Below are positions 37,214-48,840 of a stretch of 64,000 bases of DNA, piece by piece. Positions within the stretch are counted from its first letter, which is position 1, and each line of letters begins with the position of its first letter. The position numbers were made by a program, and so were the translations under genes. The notes under the pieces are model-generated. The model saw nothing but the letters and a program-made list of their open reading frames with translations. It had not been told where the DNA came from and did not search any database. The DNA is from Siphlonurus alternatus (lineage: Eukaryota; Arthropoda; Insecta; Ephemeroptera; Siphlonuridae): positions 37,587,194 to 37,651,193 of the forward strand of contig OX463778.1 of assembly GCA_949825025.1 (NCBI GenBank). Direction: 5' to 3'.

Positions 37214-38245
37214 AGTCCTTCTATATAATAATATATGCTCTGTATTAAAGTTAAAATTTAAATAGCCAAAAAACAATTGTATTTGTGCATTTGCATGGTA
37301 TTCTTGTTATTGTACGCAAAGAAGATTAATGTGTTTATAAATGATATCTTGACAGGTTTAGTATTTGATTGACGCGTGTATATAGCTTTATTGTTAATCA
37401 AAGGTTTTAAAGCAAAAATATTCTATTATACATCACTTTATAGTGAAATTGAGGAATTTTTGATGAATTTAAGACTTAATTAAAACATTTGCTTTCTATA
37501 TTATATATACCTTTATATTTACATAATATTATATATTATTTGCTGTTAGTTTGTAAATGGATTATAAATTATGAGGTTAGTAAAATATTACTTCATGTTT
37601 AATCACCCTCAGGGCATCATAGTCATGTTGATATATTGATATATTTTTATACAATATCAGCATGGATGCCACAATATTATATACTGTATTATAGTTTTAA
37701 TGTATTAGTGAATTCAAATAAGTTATAACGACAGTTATGCTGGAATGTACTAGTAGATATATTTTTCTTAATATATAAGTTAAACATAAGTAAAGACCAG
37801 ACATTATTATTTTTTATCATGCAGATGACTTCTCTATTAATGATGCTGAAAGATATCAGCAGTGCCAAATGTTCTGAATTATAAAAAAATCTAAAATTTT
37901 GTATTTTATAAAATTGAGTCAGTTTCGTGGCAAGAAGGTTTGCAAAAGAAGCACAGTTGGAGTACCTTCACTGTCTTTTTCGCCTGTACGTGCTGCAACC
38001 GTCTGGCTTGCATGCGAAAAAAGTTGCATAGATTTGAATTTTGCAGGCTCACGTAAATATTAATTAAAAAAATAAAAGCCCTCATTATATGAAAAGTTAT
38101 TTGGGTTATAGCCCTGGAGGCCTGGACTGTTTTATCTCGGAGAGGATTAAATTTTAGAATAAAAACGAAACGTTTAAGATATGCATACAATGTATGGCAT
38201 GTATGCAATTTTTACATTTTGTGCATTGCAAAGTTGTGCTCATAG
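37214..38245. other. AT-rich noncoding stretch
   Basis: AT-rich sequence with a more balanced patch at 37915-38060. The 100-codon minus-strand frame (37906-38208) has no recognisable domain. No gene is supported. Confidence 0.4.
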
Positions 38246-38249
38246 TGCT

Positions 38250-38480
38250 CATACCACTGTGCGCAGATTGGGTTGACTCTTTCCTTTCTTCCAAAACTCC
38301 CCGTTTCTCTGTGGTGGCTCACCTTTTCTCTGTCTCGCTAATCCCTCTGTCTGTCCAGCAGCGCCGCCGCTGCCAGAACCTGAGAGAGGAGAGGAGGATT
38401 CGGCAAGCCGCGAGGGGAAGCGAAGCGAGCCGAGGTGAGCAGCCGAAGAGCGACCACCGACTGTGAGCAACTTCGGTTTT
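38250..38480 (+). promoter_or_regulatory. CpG-island promoter candidate
   Basis: A pyrimidine-rich leader (TCTCTGTGGTGGCTCACC, CTGTCTCGCTAATCCCTC) passes into a CpG-dense core (CAGCGCCGCCGCTGCC, GCGAAGCGAGCCGAGG). This is one of the few real CpG islands in the window. No TATA box is evident, so an initiator-type start somewhere in 38280-38400 is possible. Overlapping frames on both strands (73-90 codons) look like GC-rich noise. The direction is inferred from the exon-like sequence downstream. Confidence 0.45.
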
Positions 38481-39301
38481 CTTCATTTTCAGTTGTTCAC
38501 TGCGTGTTGAGAGGCCGTAGAGGCAGGATCTATGCCGAGTTTCATCAACATTGAGTGACAACAAACTGAACTGTCGATACATGCCGGTTTTAGCGGTTCT
38601 GTTTATCGTGTCAGTGTTTCGTGACTTAAACTTTAATTATTAAGTGTGATACGATATTTATAACCGGTGATTTATATTAACAGCAGTGTGTATATTTAAA
38701 TAACGTGTGATAATACATAAACGTGTTTTTTTGTCTACCTACCTGACATTTTAATAGAGTAAAATTTTGTTTTACTGATGAATATTTTACTGAATTCTGA
38801 TTTAATATTGATTAAACAAGTGTTATATTTTCAATTTTTAAAAGAAGATATTTGAATTTTTATTTAAAATTTTATTTTGTCTAGTTCCTGATAAAACTGC
38901 ATTCTGTCTTATCAAAACATTTAAAATAAAATAAGTTTTAGAGGTGATCACCTACAAATTATATTGCCAAATGAAAATAAATAAAAACATCTTCTTGTAA
39001 AAAGTATTAGTTGGCGCCGTTTATTTTAAAAGTATTTAAAAAACGTGTAAAACTCAAGATGGCTGCCTAAAAGGTGTAAAAAAACGTGAACCTAGTGCAA
39101 TATTTTAAAGTTGTAAAGCAATTACGTGATCACAAAAACTTTTGAAAACTTCAGTGCAAAAATATTAAAAGTTCTCATCTTTCAATTAAATTTTTTATTC
39201 ACCCGCAATATTGGATATCAAATTTTATAAGCGTGTGTTTCAAGAGGAGTACACGACGAAAATTAAGCTGCTACTGGGTTATTCAACCATCAAAATTAAA
39301 G
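38380..39301 (+). other. Possible long untranslated first exon
   Basis: Downstream of the CpG core the sequence is AT-rich yet unusually free of simple repeats. It contains repeated short AACGTG and GTGTAA words and AACTCAAGATGGCTGCC near 39051 (a YY1/Pho-type ATGGC). It ends near CAAAATTAAAG/GTACGG, a plausible donor after 39301. It has no long frame, so it would be untranslated. Long AT-rich 5' UTR exons are common in arthropod developmental genes, including Hox genes, but identity cannot be claimed. Transcription start and splice site are both unverified. Confidence 0.3.
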
Positions 39302-39339
39302 GTACGGTAAATGTGTCTTAATTTTATATAATATATATT

Positions 39340-39460
39340 TTTTGTGTTGGCACACAGTCGGACACGCAATTTTGCATGCGGATATGAAAGAGAGCGGCGG
39401 CGTCTAGCGAACGCCTCATTTACACGCGAGACGCGAGGTACGCTCGTTTAACTCCTTGTG
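39340..39460. promoter_or_regulatory. Second CpG-rich patch downstream of the candidate exon
   Basis: Contains GAGAGCGGCGGCGTCTAGCG and ACGCGAGACGCGAGGTACGC. It may be part of the same promoter-proximal island or an intronic element. Confidence 0.3.
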
Positions 39461-41850
39461 GTACTATAGCTAGTGTTGAATGGTCTATAAAATTTGGCTT
39501 CTAACCAAATAATTTAAAATCTAAAGCTGATAATTAATCAAAGAATGACTGAGGGTCTTAATGAGGATTTCATTGACTTTTTTTTTTCTCTCGATAAACA
39601 TTAAAAGTTTCAATCTTGGTGCCAAGAAGTTGGCAAACTACTAATTTACATGCTAAAAGATGCGCTCATTAATTCTACCTATTATTATCATGAATTTTAA
39701 TTTTAGTACGTAACCTGATACATCTTGATTATAAATATAAATAATATATATTATGGTATTTAATTATAAGTTACCTGTTCAACATTATAACGTAAGTATT
39801 CTTTGTTATTTTCCTTTTCATAGACTTGAAATTGAATATTTGCGCGTGTTAAAAGCTCGTAATAATATTCATTACATCCTGTGCTGTGTGAAATATTTAT
39901 ACAATGATTATTGCTGTGCAGATTTTTTTTTTTTTTTTCAAATACATTTTTTATTATTATTTTTTTTGGCAAGTAAAAAGTAAAGTAGCTGGAAGCAATG
40001 GCAGCTGAAATTCACGGTCGTAACCAGCGAAATCACTTTACGATGTGTGAGTGTGTGAGAGTGGTAAAAAGACTCGGAGCAGTAATTACTATGATTGCAT
40101 GTACCTATAATCTTCCTAATAATGTCCGTAGAGGACGTAAAAAACACTAGTAATATATTAATTAATAATCATTTTTAATACTATTTTATATGCAACACGA
40201 AATTAACATTATATATTTTTTTATATCGAAAGAAAAAAAATAAAATTAATAAAGTAAAACATATGCAAGATAAATTTTGTTACTTTTTCAACTAAAAGTC
40301 TTCAACATATTTTTATTATATATAAAACTCTATTATAGACTTATATTACTTCAGGTTATGGCAATATTCCAAAACAGCAATATGAGTTTGCCAAAAACCT
40401 TATTATTCTTTGCCAACAACCATGTTTTTTTTTACTTTATTTTTTTGTTATTCATGTGAATGTATAATATGGAACACGTAAAGATTTTAACTAGTACCAC
40501 CGTACCATTTAACATTTTAAAATATACCCAGCAGTATTATCGTTTTGTCTTTTGTCACAAAATATATATTTAGATGTTTTTTTTTTTTTGTTGAGACAGT
40601 CAGAGTGTTGAAAGAAAGCTTGACAGATTTTATGAGGTTTGGCATAAAGAGGTAGGTTTACCGTTACATAGTTAACATGTACAAAATGTCACAATCATTT
40701 TGGTACGAACCAATATTGTATTTTGTGTAACGTAATTGATGGACCAGGTTTTGATGTAGGTGAACTAGATCATTCACCAAAAATAAAATATTTAGTGTGG
40801 TGATGTACCAATAGAAAAAGGTAAAATGAAAAACAAATTATTTTTCTACAAGTCTGTCTAGAAATGAAAACAAGACATGCACCATAGAAAAACGCTAAAT
40901 TGTTATTGGTACCATTAAAGCTACTGTCCATCAGGGTGTAGGTATATAGTAGGGGAGAAGTTACATTTATAAGGGATGAAAAGGAAGTTGCAAGGAAAAA
41001 AAAGGGCCGCCTTCACTAGGGTCAGAAAAAAAAATAGATAGAACTCCCTTCTCTTATATATATGTGTGCTCATGCAGCAGGTATAATAATATAAATATAT
41101 ATATAGAGGAGGAACCATACTGCCACATATAGGTGAAGTAAAAACCCACTATGATACTATTAGCAGCTAAATCGTTTTGCTTCTGTGTGTGGGGTTGCTG
41201 AATTGAAGGTGGAAGAGAGAGGGTGGTGGCATTTATAGAAAAAGATGCCCCTACATTCATCTAGCCCTGCCATATGTTCTCATATCTACTGCTACCATGC
41301 ACGCATGCTGCATGGGATGGATGGAATTCCATCTTTTATATTTTCTATACCACAAAAGTATGAAATTTTAAATCCCTATATCTATAGCAAATATTGAAAA
41401 GCATTGAATTGCAGACTGCATCAGTATTTCCATTATTATAACGTAACAAGTATAACAACCGCTGGGCATTCGCTCATTAATGAAGGTGTGTATTATTATT
41501 TAAATTTACGTTTTATCATGTAAACCAAAGTGCATGCAGTACAGTGAAATGTAACTTTTCCAATGGTTTTCTTATTTTATGAAATAGTTGCATTTTAAAT
41601 ACCGGGGCCGTACATTTAGGCTTGTTCCCTTGAGAAGAAAATTTTACCAAGCTGCATGCATACATTTTGTTATATTTGACGATCTAGTTTTTTACTGTCA
41701 ATTAATTTTATAATATTTTCATAGTTAAAAGTTAAAAAAAGTTTTATAAAATATAAAGTAAGTGATTAAACTTTCATTAGCTTACAATCCTTGATAAAAT
41801 GTTTTTGGTACTTTGTTGAAAACATCATATTTCAAATCTCTTCTTCTTAA
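39461..41850. other. AT-rich noncoding stretch
   Basis: AT-rich interval with T runs (39919-39938) and TGCATGCA at 41531 and 41653. A slightly richer patch lies at 41160-41340. Frames of 60-76 codons show no recognisable features. Confidence 0.45.
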
Positions 41851-41852
41851 AA

Positions 41853-41854
<2 letters not shown>

Positions 41855-41928
<74 letters not shown>
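41855..41928. repeat. (TA)n microsatellite, about 74 bp
   Basis: Uninterrupted TA dinucleotides. Confidence 0.98.
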
Positions 41929-41929
<1 letters not shown>

Positions 41930-42029
41930 CTTTTTTAAAAAAAGTAAATTTTAACAAACTTTTTTCCACCCATTTAAACTCTTACTAATGTTTCATTGAG
42001 GATCAATTTGTCAGTAAAAGAATAAAAAA

Positions 42030-42400
42030 CTTTTTCCCCAGCAGCTGCCTGCATGGTGCTGAGGTGAAATTTACGGTCTAATTCGAATGTTAAAGATGGG
42101 GCCTTCCCTCCCTAATATTTTTTTTTTTCCTTTTAAACTTTTTAAAAATTCTAAAAGAAAGAAGTGAACGCGTGTCTATTGCAAAAGCTTTGAGTTTGGT
42201 GAGGAGGAGGTTTTTCAATACACTGAGATTGTATAGACCGGCCCTGGGCCCCTATTGAATCTGGTTACTGCAGGCAGGCAGCAGCAGCTTTATTGAGGAA
42301 ACTGCTAAATGAAGGCACAGAGGAGGAGGAGGAGGAGGAGTACAGTGTAATAGCCAGCCTGCCCTGCCTTGCACAAGGATCCACAAAAGATATCTTATAT
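42030..42400. other. Balanced noncoding segment with GAG repeats
   Basis: Contains GCAGCAGCTTTATTGAGG, a GAGGAGGAGGAGGAGGAG run at about 42320 and CCAGCAGCTGCCTGCATGG. It is more complex than the flanks, but no frame or element is recognised. Confidence 0.3.
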
Positions 42401-42879
42401 TGCTAACATGACATAGAGAATTGTATATAATATAAACCTTATATTATATGTATTTCTGTAGCCAAAAAAAAAAAAATGTATTCTGTATGTATATAGAAAA
42501 CACCCTCTTTATGAAAAAGGTGTCACTAAACTAAGGGATCAAATAGAGTTTTTGAAAGAAGGTTGTTATATTATAAAAAAAGAAAAATATAAGGAGACCA
42601 ATACTGTATTTTCTTCTTCTTCTCCCTTTTTTTTTTTATATACAATCATTGACAAGGAAGAAGGATATATTTTCCTAGGATGGTGACAGATCTTGGTGCT
42701 TGTGCGTGAAATAACCCTAGGGATTATAGTTTGGGATTTTGCTGATCCTGCGTCATCAGTATGAAGCGAGCCTAGCTGCTACACATTCGTCATAAATGAA
42801 GGAAAAGTAAGAGGACCAAACTTTTTTTTTTATATAATATATATTTTGCTGTTGCCTTTTCATTGCCCCTAGAGAATTT

Positions 42880-43100
42880 TCTTGTGTTTTCTCCAGAGGA
42901 TTGGAGCTGAGTATAGCAGCGACTTCTTCTTGGTTGCTAGCGTGACAAGCTGACGATGTTATAGCAGTAGCACCGACCTAACCCCGGGGGCAGCCCCCCA
43001 CTCAGCTGATGCTGGTCAGACAGAAAAAAAGGGGGAGGGGCTACTACTTCTTGTGAGGAGATCATTACATTTCAGCTGCCGTTGCAACTGAGTCAGTATC
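42880..43100. promoter_or_regulatory. Complex noncoding island
   Basis: Balanced composition with CTAACCCCGGGGGCAG, CACTCAGCTGATGC, CATTTCAGCTGCCG (two CAGCTG E-boxes) and ACTGAGTCAGTA (AP-1-like TGAGTCA). It may be an enhancer or an unrecognised exon. Confidence 0.25.
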
Positions 43101-44555
43101 AAAATCATCAGCATTTCTCATCTAAATAAAAGTGAGAACCACGTAGTTTCCTTTTTCACCTTAGTAAGGATAAACCTTTGAACTTTTTAAGAGAAAATGT
43201 TTTAAATTTCGTAACTTCATGAGTATAATATACATTTCTATATATACTGTATGCATTATACGCGTGTTATATGATATAAAATTTATAATTTCAATGTCAG
43301 TCTTTTTTTTTCATACTAAATAAAAAAAGAATGTATTTTTGAGATATGAAATGAATTTTAAATAAAAACATCTTCTAAAGGTTTAACTTTATCTATAAAT
43401 AAAATCTGAGGTGTAGGTAGAGAAAAAAACAGAAGAATAAAGAAAAAAAAAAAAGTTTTGGGATTGATAATGTCAAAGAAAAAAAAAATACAATTTTTTG
43501 ACTTTTTTTTTTCAATTAACTTATATCAAACAGAAACCAAATAGGAATATTATTTTTTTTATATTACGGCATTCTTCAAAAAGATTTCTTGATGTCAAGG
43601 AAAGAGCTCTGTTGGCATCAGGCTAGCAAGTTCCTATGCCACATGTTGAACTGAGGAGGCAAAGATTTGAGAAGATGTCTCGTGAATATTTTTGTGTAGA
43701 CCCACGTCATTTCTAGCGATCCCTTCTCATTTTTTTTTATGCTTCCATCTACTTATCATGCATGCACGCAGCTTAGCAGTAGCTGTGTCTCCTCTTTCTC
43801 TCTCTCTCCAAGATTTCTTCTCAGCTCGTTTGCGTGTTGTTTACATTTTTTGTATGTAATACAACGTCTTCGAATAATCCTTAAAGGGCTTGAGGCAATA
43901 TCTTCATATGCACCATCAAACATGATTGGAGCTTTGCTTATAAATTTTCAATACAACAATATTATGAAATGAATAATAAAAACAATTTTTTTTTCTTAAT
44001 ATAAAGCAAAAATGTTAGACTATATTAAATATAAATTTATTATTATCTTTTATTTTGTTATAAATATAAAAATAAATATTTTAGTATGCGACCCTAGACT
44101 TTGCGAACGTAAAAATTTCCATCATTTCGTTTTTCCTCTTTTGGTCTTCGTTCATTGATTGAATACAAATTTACGCAGTTAACTGGATTATGTGGTTTAC
44201 CCTCTCATATATAACCATTGTGGTTGGTACATGGTACATGCATGCAGTAGTAGTCAGTGCATGTATGCTTGAGTGTTAGAGCTCCTATATATAGCTGCTT
44301 CGTGGATCACTAAGCTTTTCAATTCGTTTTATATATTCAGTGAGGATAGTATACGACGAGAATATTTATTATATTATTAAATTTTCAAATCATTTTATTA
44401 CATTATTACTTTTGTTAGTATAGTAACAATTTAGATTTACATTTTATTTTTTGTTATGTTTATTTTTATTAAATGAATTTTTGTGATTTTTAGTACAGTA
44501 CTATTAAGAGATTTTTAAGGTCTGTCGCTATGAAAAAATGCAACTGAAATTAAAT
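43101..44555. other. AT-rich noncoding stretch
   Basis: Mostly AT-rich. A patch at 43740-43870 includes a CT-rich run and TGCATGCA at 43759, and another TGCATGCA is at 44239. The 77-codon frame at 43739-43972 has no recognisable features. Confidence 0.4.
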
Positions 44556-44559
44556 GAGA

Positions 44560-46030
44560 TGTCGCTACCTGCCTATAGTAAAAAAGATACGGGATTCGGT
44601 GATTTTTATTCGGCATTAGCAATGAAAATAAAGAAAATTAAGCGTTTTTGTTGAACTTAGGGCTTAAACGTGTTGTTTGCCTGTGTCTTCTACCGATTCA
44701 TTATTTAAAATATTCATTATATATGGAGTTATAGCAATTAAAAGTATGCAACATTTTACTGGAGAGCAAAAGCTAAAGGCAAGGAAAGAAACAAGGAGGG
44801 CAGGCGTGCCGTTGCGAGTGCGTCGCTTTACGTGCCATGCGTGCCGTGACGAGTGCATTGTGAGGTCGACTCCAAATTATTGTACTGTAAATTGAATAGA
44901 AAATAGAAATATGGTAACAGAGTGTTTTGTATACAGCATTCTCTGTTATTATTATGAATAATTTTTTTTAAATAAATTTAATTTTTGTAGTAATTAATAG
45001 GTATCAAAAAATGTTTTGTTGCTTTTTTGTATAATATATAGATAAAGAAACTAACCTAATTAATTTAAAAAAAAAATACATTATCGGCTTTATATAGGAT
45101 GAATCTAAATATTATAATCACCAATCGGACATATAAAATCTTATATTTTTTATATCCTTTCAAGCTATTTTTTCAGTTTTATCATGTCAATTATCTACTG
45201 GAAGGAGTAAAAAAATTAAATTTATGGAATATGAATAAAATGCTAAAGTATGCTCAAACTAATAAAGAACTGTGGATTAATTCTTTAGATGTATTTTTAA
45301 TTATGTCAAATTATAAATTAAATTAAAAATGTGACGTTTAGAAAAAAGAAACTATTTTTTATTGTTATAGTAACTTTTTCACATTGAAATTCAATGTATT
45401 TTGCTCCTGTCCGTGGACCACATCATGAGTGCGAATGCTGCTATCATGCTGCTATATGCAATTGCCCCGCGCTGCTACTGCTTGCATTCGCGAGCTGCAG
45501 TTTTTTTTTTCTTCACTTCCTTCCTGGGTCCGGAGAGGACGGGGGAGGATGGGGAGAAGAGAAAAAAAGAGCAGGCGTTACGTGCTGAATGCGTTGCTGT
45601 ACGCGTAAATAAATGATAAAATTTTTTTTTAATAAAAGTTAATATTCAAGGCACATTTTTTTTATCAAAATTATTATGATATATATTTTTCAAATATTTA
45701 TATATTATATATACAATTTTTTTGTGTGGTTTTAATGATAAAACTCCCTCCAAACTTAATATTTTAAAAAATAATTAAAATATTCTCGACCTGTATTATA
45801 TAACGATGAATTTGAAATCTGAATCTGTTTATTATAATAATCCTTCCTTTTTTTTTTTGTATCCTCTCAAGCAATACTTTTCAAGTGTTTCATGACGATC
45901 ATCTATACTTGGAGAGACTGAAATTAAATTTATTGAATAATAATGAAAAAGTGAAATCAATATACTTTATAATGATTCATAATTTTCCTAATAAAATATA
46001 GATTAATTTTTTATAAGTTTTCATTGTTAT
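44560..46030. repeat. Possible old tandem duplication
   Basis: Two stretches about 0.7 kb apart look alike. Copy A (about 44760-45260) runs from a GA-rich patch with GGCAGGCGTGCCGTTGCGAG, through an AT-rich gap, to ATGAATCTAAAT, TATCCTTTCAAG and AAATTAAATTTATGGAATA. Copy B (about 45530-45965) has AGCAGGCGTTACGTGCTG, then ATGAATTTGAAAT, TATCCTCTCAAG and GAAATTAAATTTATTGAATA. Order is kept but spacing differs, and many bases have diverged. The alignment was done by eye. Confidence 0.45.
45099..45326 (+). other. 75-codon frame shared in part by the duplicate
   Basis: The translation has a recurring FLYPxK...LE...KLNLWNMNK-like stretch. In copy B (about 45805-45965) the matching region encodes FLYPLK and, after a +1 shift, LYLERLKLNLLNNNEK. 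Similar peptides across a frameshift hint that this was once coding, perhaps part of a degraded gene or transposon. AT-rich codons make chance similarity easy. I do not recognise the protein. Confidence 0.2.
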
Positions 46031-46349
46031 ATAAATACAACAATTTTCACTGTCGCGCGCAGGTCAGAAGGGTAAACGAACTCAAGAAAATAACTTGTAT
46101 TTTACTCCCCCAACCCTTGCTATCCTCATTCATAAACCTTTCTTTTCTTTGAGAAAGGTGAAGAAAAGAATGTAGTATATGTTTTAGACAGAAACCTAGT
46201 TACAAACAGACTTCAATGCAATGTATAAATATTTTTGGGAACACCACTTTATATTTCATAGGAGAAAATGAAAAAATTGCACCAATCAAAATGCAGTAAA
46301 TTATGCATAATAAATGCATAAATATTGCAACATCATATAAACATTTTAA

Positions 46350-46380
<31 letters not shown>

Positions 46381-46615
46381 GTATATATAATGTTGTAGTA
46401 ATATGTTTCAATTTTTATAAAAAAAATTTAATATTATATTATATTAATATTTTAATATTATTTTATATTTTGTATAATTTATATTTATATTTTTATATAC
46501 TTTTTTATAAATTTATATTAAATGTATGTTATATTTATAATATTTATATCACATTAATAAATGCTGCATTCATTGCATTTTGATTGATGGTGCAATATTT
46601 TTATGTATCCATTTT
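46031..46615. other. AT-rich noncoding stretch with (TA)n
   Basis: Includes a (TA)n run at about 46349-46376 and imperfect ATATTTATA repeats to about 46560. No gene is supported. Confidence 0.5.
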
Positions 46616-46629
46616 TCCTGGCCATAGAT

Positions 46630-46830
46630 AAGGTAAAAGCACGACCCGCGATTATATTATATCTGCGTCGCGCGAGCCGCAAGGCGCCAACCCTTGTGAA
46701 AGTCTGCAGGCCAAGTGGCCCGCCTCGCCTGCCTGACCGCTAGCGAGCAAGGTGCAGGCCGGCCGCTCGTCTCCAACAATGGAACAATGTACAGTACAGT
46801 ACGGTACATCTGCGGCGAAAATAAATCAGC
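46630..46830. promoter_or_regulatory. CpG island
   Basis: About 170 bp are GC- and CpG-rich (CTGCGTCGCGCGAGCCGC, AGGTGCAGGCCGGCCGC). SOX-type AACAATGGAACAATG lies near 46775 and a GTACAGTACAGTACGGTAC near-palindrome near 46790. It could be a promoter. No downstream exon or frame is recognised. Confidence 0.3.
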
Positions 46831-47136
46831 AAAATGGCTTGTGAGGAAGTAGGGAAATATTATATGTATTTTTTCGTACTAATAAAGTCATCAAAATCTT
46901 ACCGATACGAATTTATATTAACAGGTTTCCTAAAGATTATATGTATGAACTAGGGGTGGGGTGTAAACTCGCGCTTACGCTCGTTTGCTTTCAAGTCTTT
47001 TAAATAATTTTGTCAATCATATGTTGCCATCTATATAAGTATTCAGTACGTGACATCATAACGGTGTTTTAATGCAAAATGGACAACCTACGTGAAAAAT
47101 TTTTATTGCAGAAATGATTTGAAGGTACCGAATTAT
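46831..47136. other. Noncoding stretch without recognised feature
   Basis: AT-rich with a small complex patch at 46940-47080. I see nothing I can name. Confidence 0.45.
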
Positions 47137-47358
47137 GCTACTCTGATTTTGTCCAGATTTTTTTGAAACCCAGAACTATTTTTAAATAATTATTAAATGT
47201 GCTGCCACGCCCTCTGGAGACGTCAACAGGCGTCTCTGTCCTATCCTTTTTATTAACGATTCAGGGGTGCCAACTTAAATTACAGAACGTTCAATAATTA
47301 TTTAGAAATAGTTGCAGGACTCATAAAAATCTAAAAAAATTCAGAGTAATTCAGAGTA
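47137..47358. mobile_element. Foldback element, about 220 bp, imperfect
   Basis: The left arm (47137-47205) contains CTACTCTGATTTTG and AACTATTTTTAAATAATTAT. The right arm (47284-47358) carries their reverse complements, including ATAATTATTTAGAAATAGTT and TTCAGAGTA. Arms are about 70 bp at perhaps 75-80% identity. The outer end AATTCAGAGTA is duplicated in tandem on the right. No transposase is present. It is an old non-autonomous element directly abutting a 5S-SINE. Confidence 0.6.
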
Positions 47359-47560
47359 GAGGTGGAGCGTGGCGTTATGCATTGACCGGTTCTCGTTAGA
47401 TCACTGAAGTCAGGCTACGTCAAGCGTGGTTAATACTTGGATGGGTGACCATTTCAAGTATAAAAATACGCCGCTCCCTCCCTGGGATAAATTCGTTTTG
47501 CTTTCCACCCAGTGCAGTGATGCACTTCCAAAAATCTCTCAGCCATATGTTGACAGATAT
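47359..47560 (+). mobile_element. 5S-rRNA-derived SINE (copy 2), diverged
   Basis: TTGACCGGTTCTCGTTAGAT, GATCACTGAAGTCAGG-like sequence and TACTTGGATGGGTGACC correspond to the 5S internal promoter region. After the 5S head, CCCTGGGATAAATTCG and GCTTTCCA parallel CCCAGGGGTAAAACG and GCTTTTCCA of the copy at 36.8 kb. The non-5S body is therefore shared and both belong to one family. This copy lacks a clear A tail and target-site duplication and is shorter and more diverged, so it is older or truncated. Confidence 0.85.
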
Positions 47561-47601
47561 TATAGTGTTCTAAATTAGCGAAGATGAACAGGCTCAGATA
47601 A

Positions 47602-47746
47602 CGACTCAGACGCAGTTGTTAGACCCCTACTATTTTATTATTATTTATTTTATTTAATAATTTTTTTAAGGAGTCAGACGCAGTTGTTAGGCCCCTACTA
47701 TTTTTATTATTATTTATTTTATTTTATTTAATAATTTTTTTAAGGA
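47602..47746 (+). repeat. Tandem duplication, about 72-bp unit, two copies
   Basis: The unit begins ACTCAGACGCAGTTGTTAG, continues through CCCCTACTATTTT and an ATTT-rich stretch, and ends TTTTTTTAAGGAG. The second copy starts at about 47672 with few changes. Confidence 0.9.
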
Positions 47747-47902
47747 GTTTGGGGAGATTCGAGTTAATTATTTTCTTAGCGTCCGGTCGTGTTCGAGCGA
47801 GCAAGGCAATGGGCTTACTCCGGACACTGCCCATCTTCAACACAAAGAGGTGGCCAGTTGTAATTAAACCTCGTAATGCTATGATGTACCGAACGCAAAT
47901 TG

Positions 47903-48275
47903 CCCCTGAAAGTAGGCAACCACAACCTACATGCCCCTGAAAGTATGCAACCCGCATTAATTACACCTTAATTTGATAACCCCCCCTAGACCTAATTGGG
48001 AGATGATCCGAGCATTATTTACGAAAATATTCGTTTTTATATAAAGTTATTATAAGTTACCCCTAAAGGTAGGCAACCTTCACTTACATGCCCTTGAAAG
48101 TATGCAACCCAACCAAACTTCCCCTGAAAGTATGCAACCACAACCTACATGCCCCTGAAAGTATGCAACCCGCATTACTTGCACCTTAATTTTATAACCC
48201 CCCCTAGACCTAATTGGGAGTAAATCCGAGCATTATTTACGAAAATAATCAATTTTATATAAAGTTATATAATAA
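47903..48275. repeat. 218-bp tandem repeat with internal minisatellite
   Basis: CCCCTGAAAGTATGCAACC-type words occur at 47903, 47933, 48060 (variant), 48090 (variant), 48121 and 48151. The larger unit starting at 47903 recurs at 48121 and includes ACCCCCCCTAGACCTAATTGG and CCGAGCATTATTTACG. The second unit runs on to about 48270. No known family is recognised. Confidence 0.88.
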
Positions 48276-48840
48276 TTAAGTCACACCTGGAAGTAGTTTG
48301 CTTGGAATGTGCTACCATGGCATCTCCACCTATGGGAAAAATATCGAACTTCTGAATGTCTACAATATCTGTGCTCACGTGATTCCATTTGCGGGCGGCC
48401 ACCATCTTGAAACTATCTTACGCACATATGCGCGCACTTGCGCGGATATTCGCATGCGCATTTTCGCGGACCAATCTTCGCGCGAATTTCACATCACTGC
48501 ACTGAGCAGTCAGATCCCCTTTTGCAATGTTGCCTCTAAACGGAAGCAGCCAATGGGATGGCAGCAGTCACACAAAGAAAATTAATAAAGTATAATAATT
48601 TCAAAGCATTGACGATATGCAAAAGCTTCAGCCAATCCCAGTTAGCAGAACTCTTTCTACCAATGGTATACTTGCCTTTTTCCACCAACATTCAAACTTA
48701 AACGACAAAGAAGCTGTTGAAGTTGGTAACCATAAACTTTCCAATGGCAGGAAACACTGTATGTATAAAAAATGGAAAAAGTAGCACTAGTACGTTGTGC
48801 GTTACATGTCTACGTATCAGAAAACACAAATCGAAACCAA
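48276..48840. other. Noncoding segment with CG-rich core
   Basis: A patch at 48370-48500 has repeated GCGCA/TGCGC words (GCGCACTTGCGCGG, TTCGCATGCGCATTTTCGCG). CAGCCAATGGGATGG at about 48548, a CCAAT box, follows. The 95-codon frame 48298-48585 has no recognisable domain. A promoter or the edge of a transposon is possible. Confidence 0.3.
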
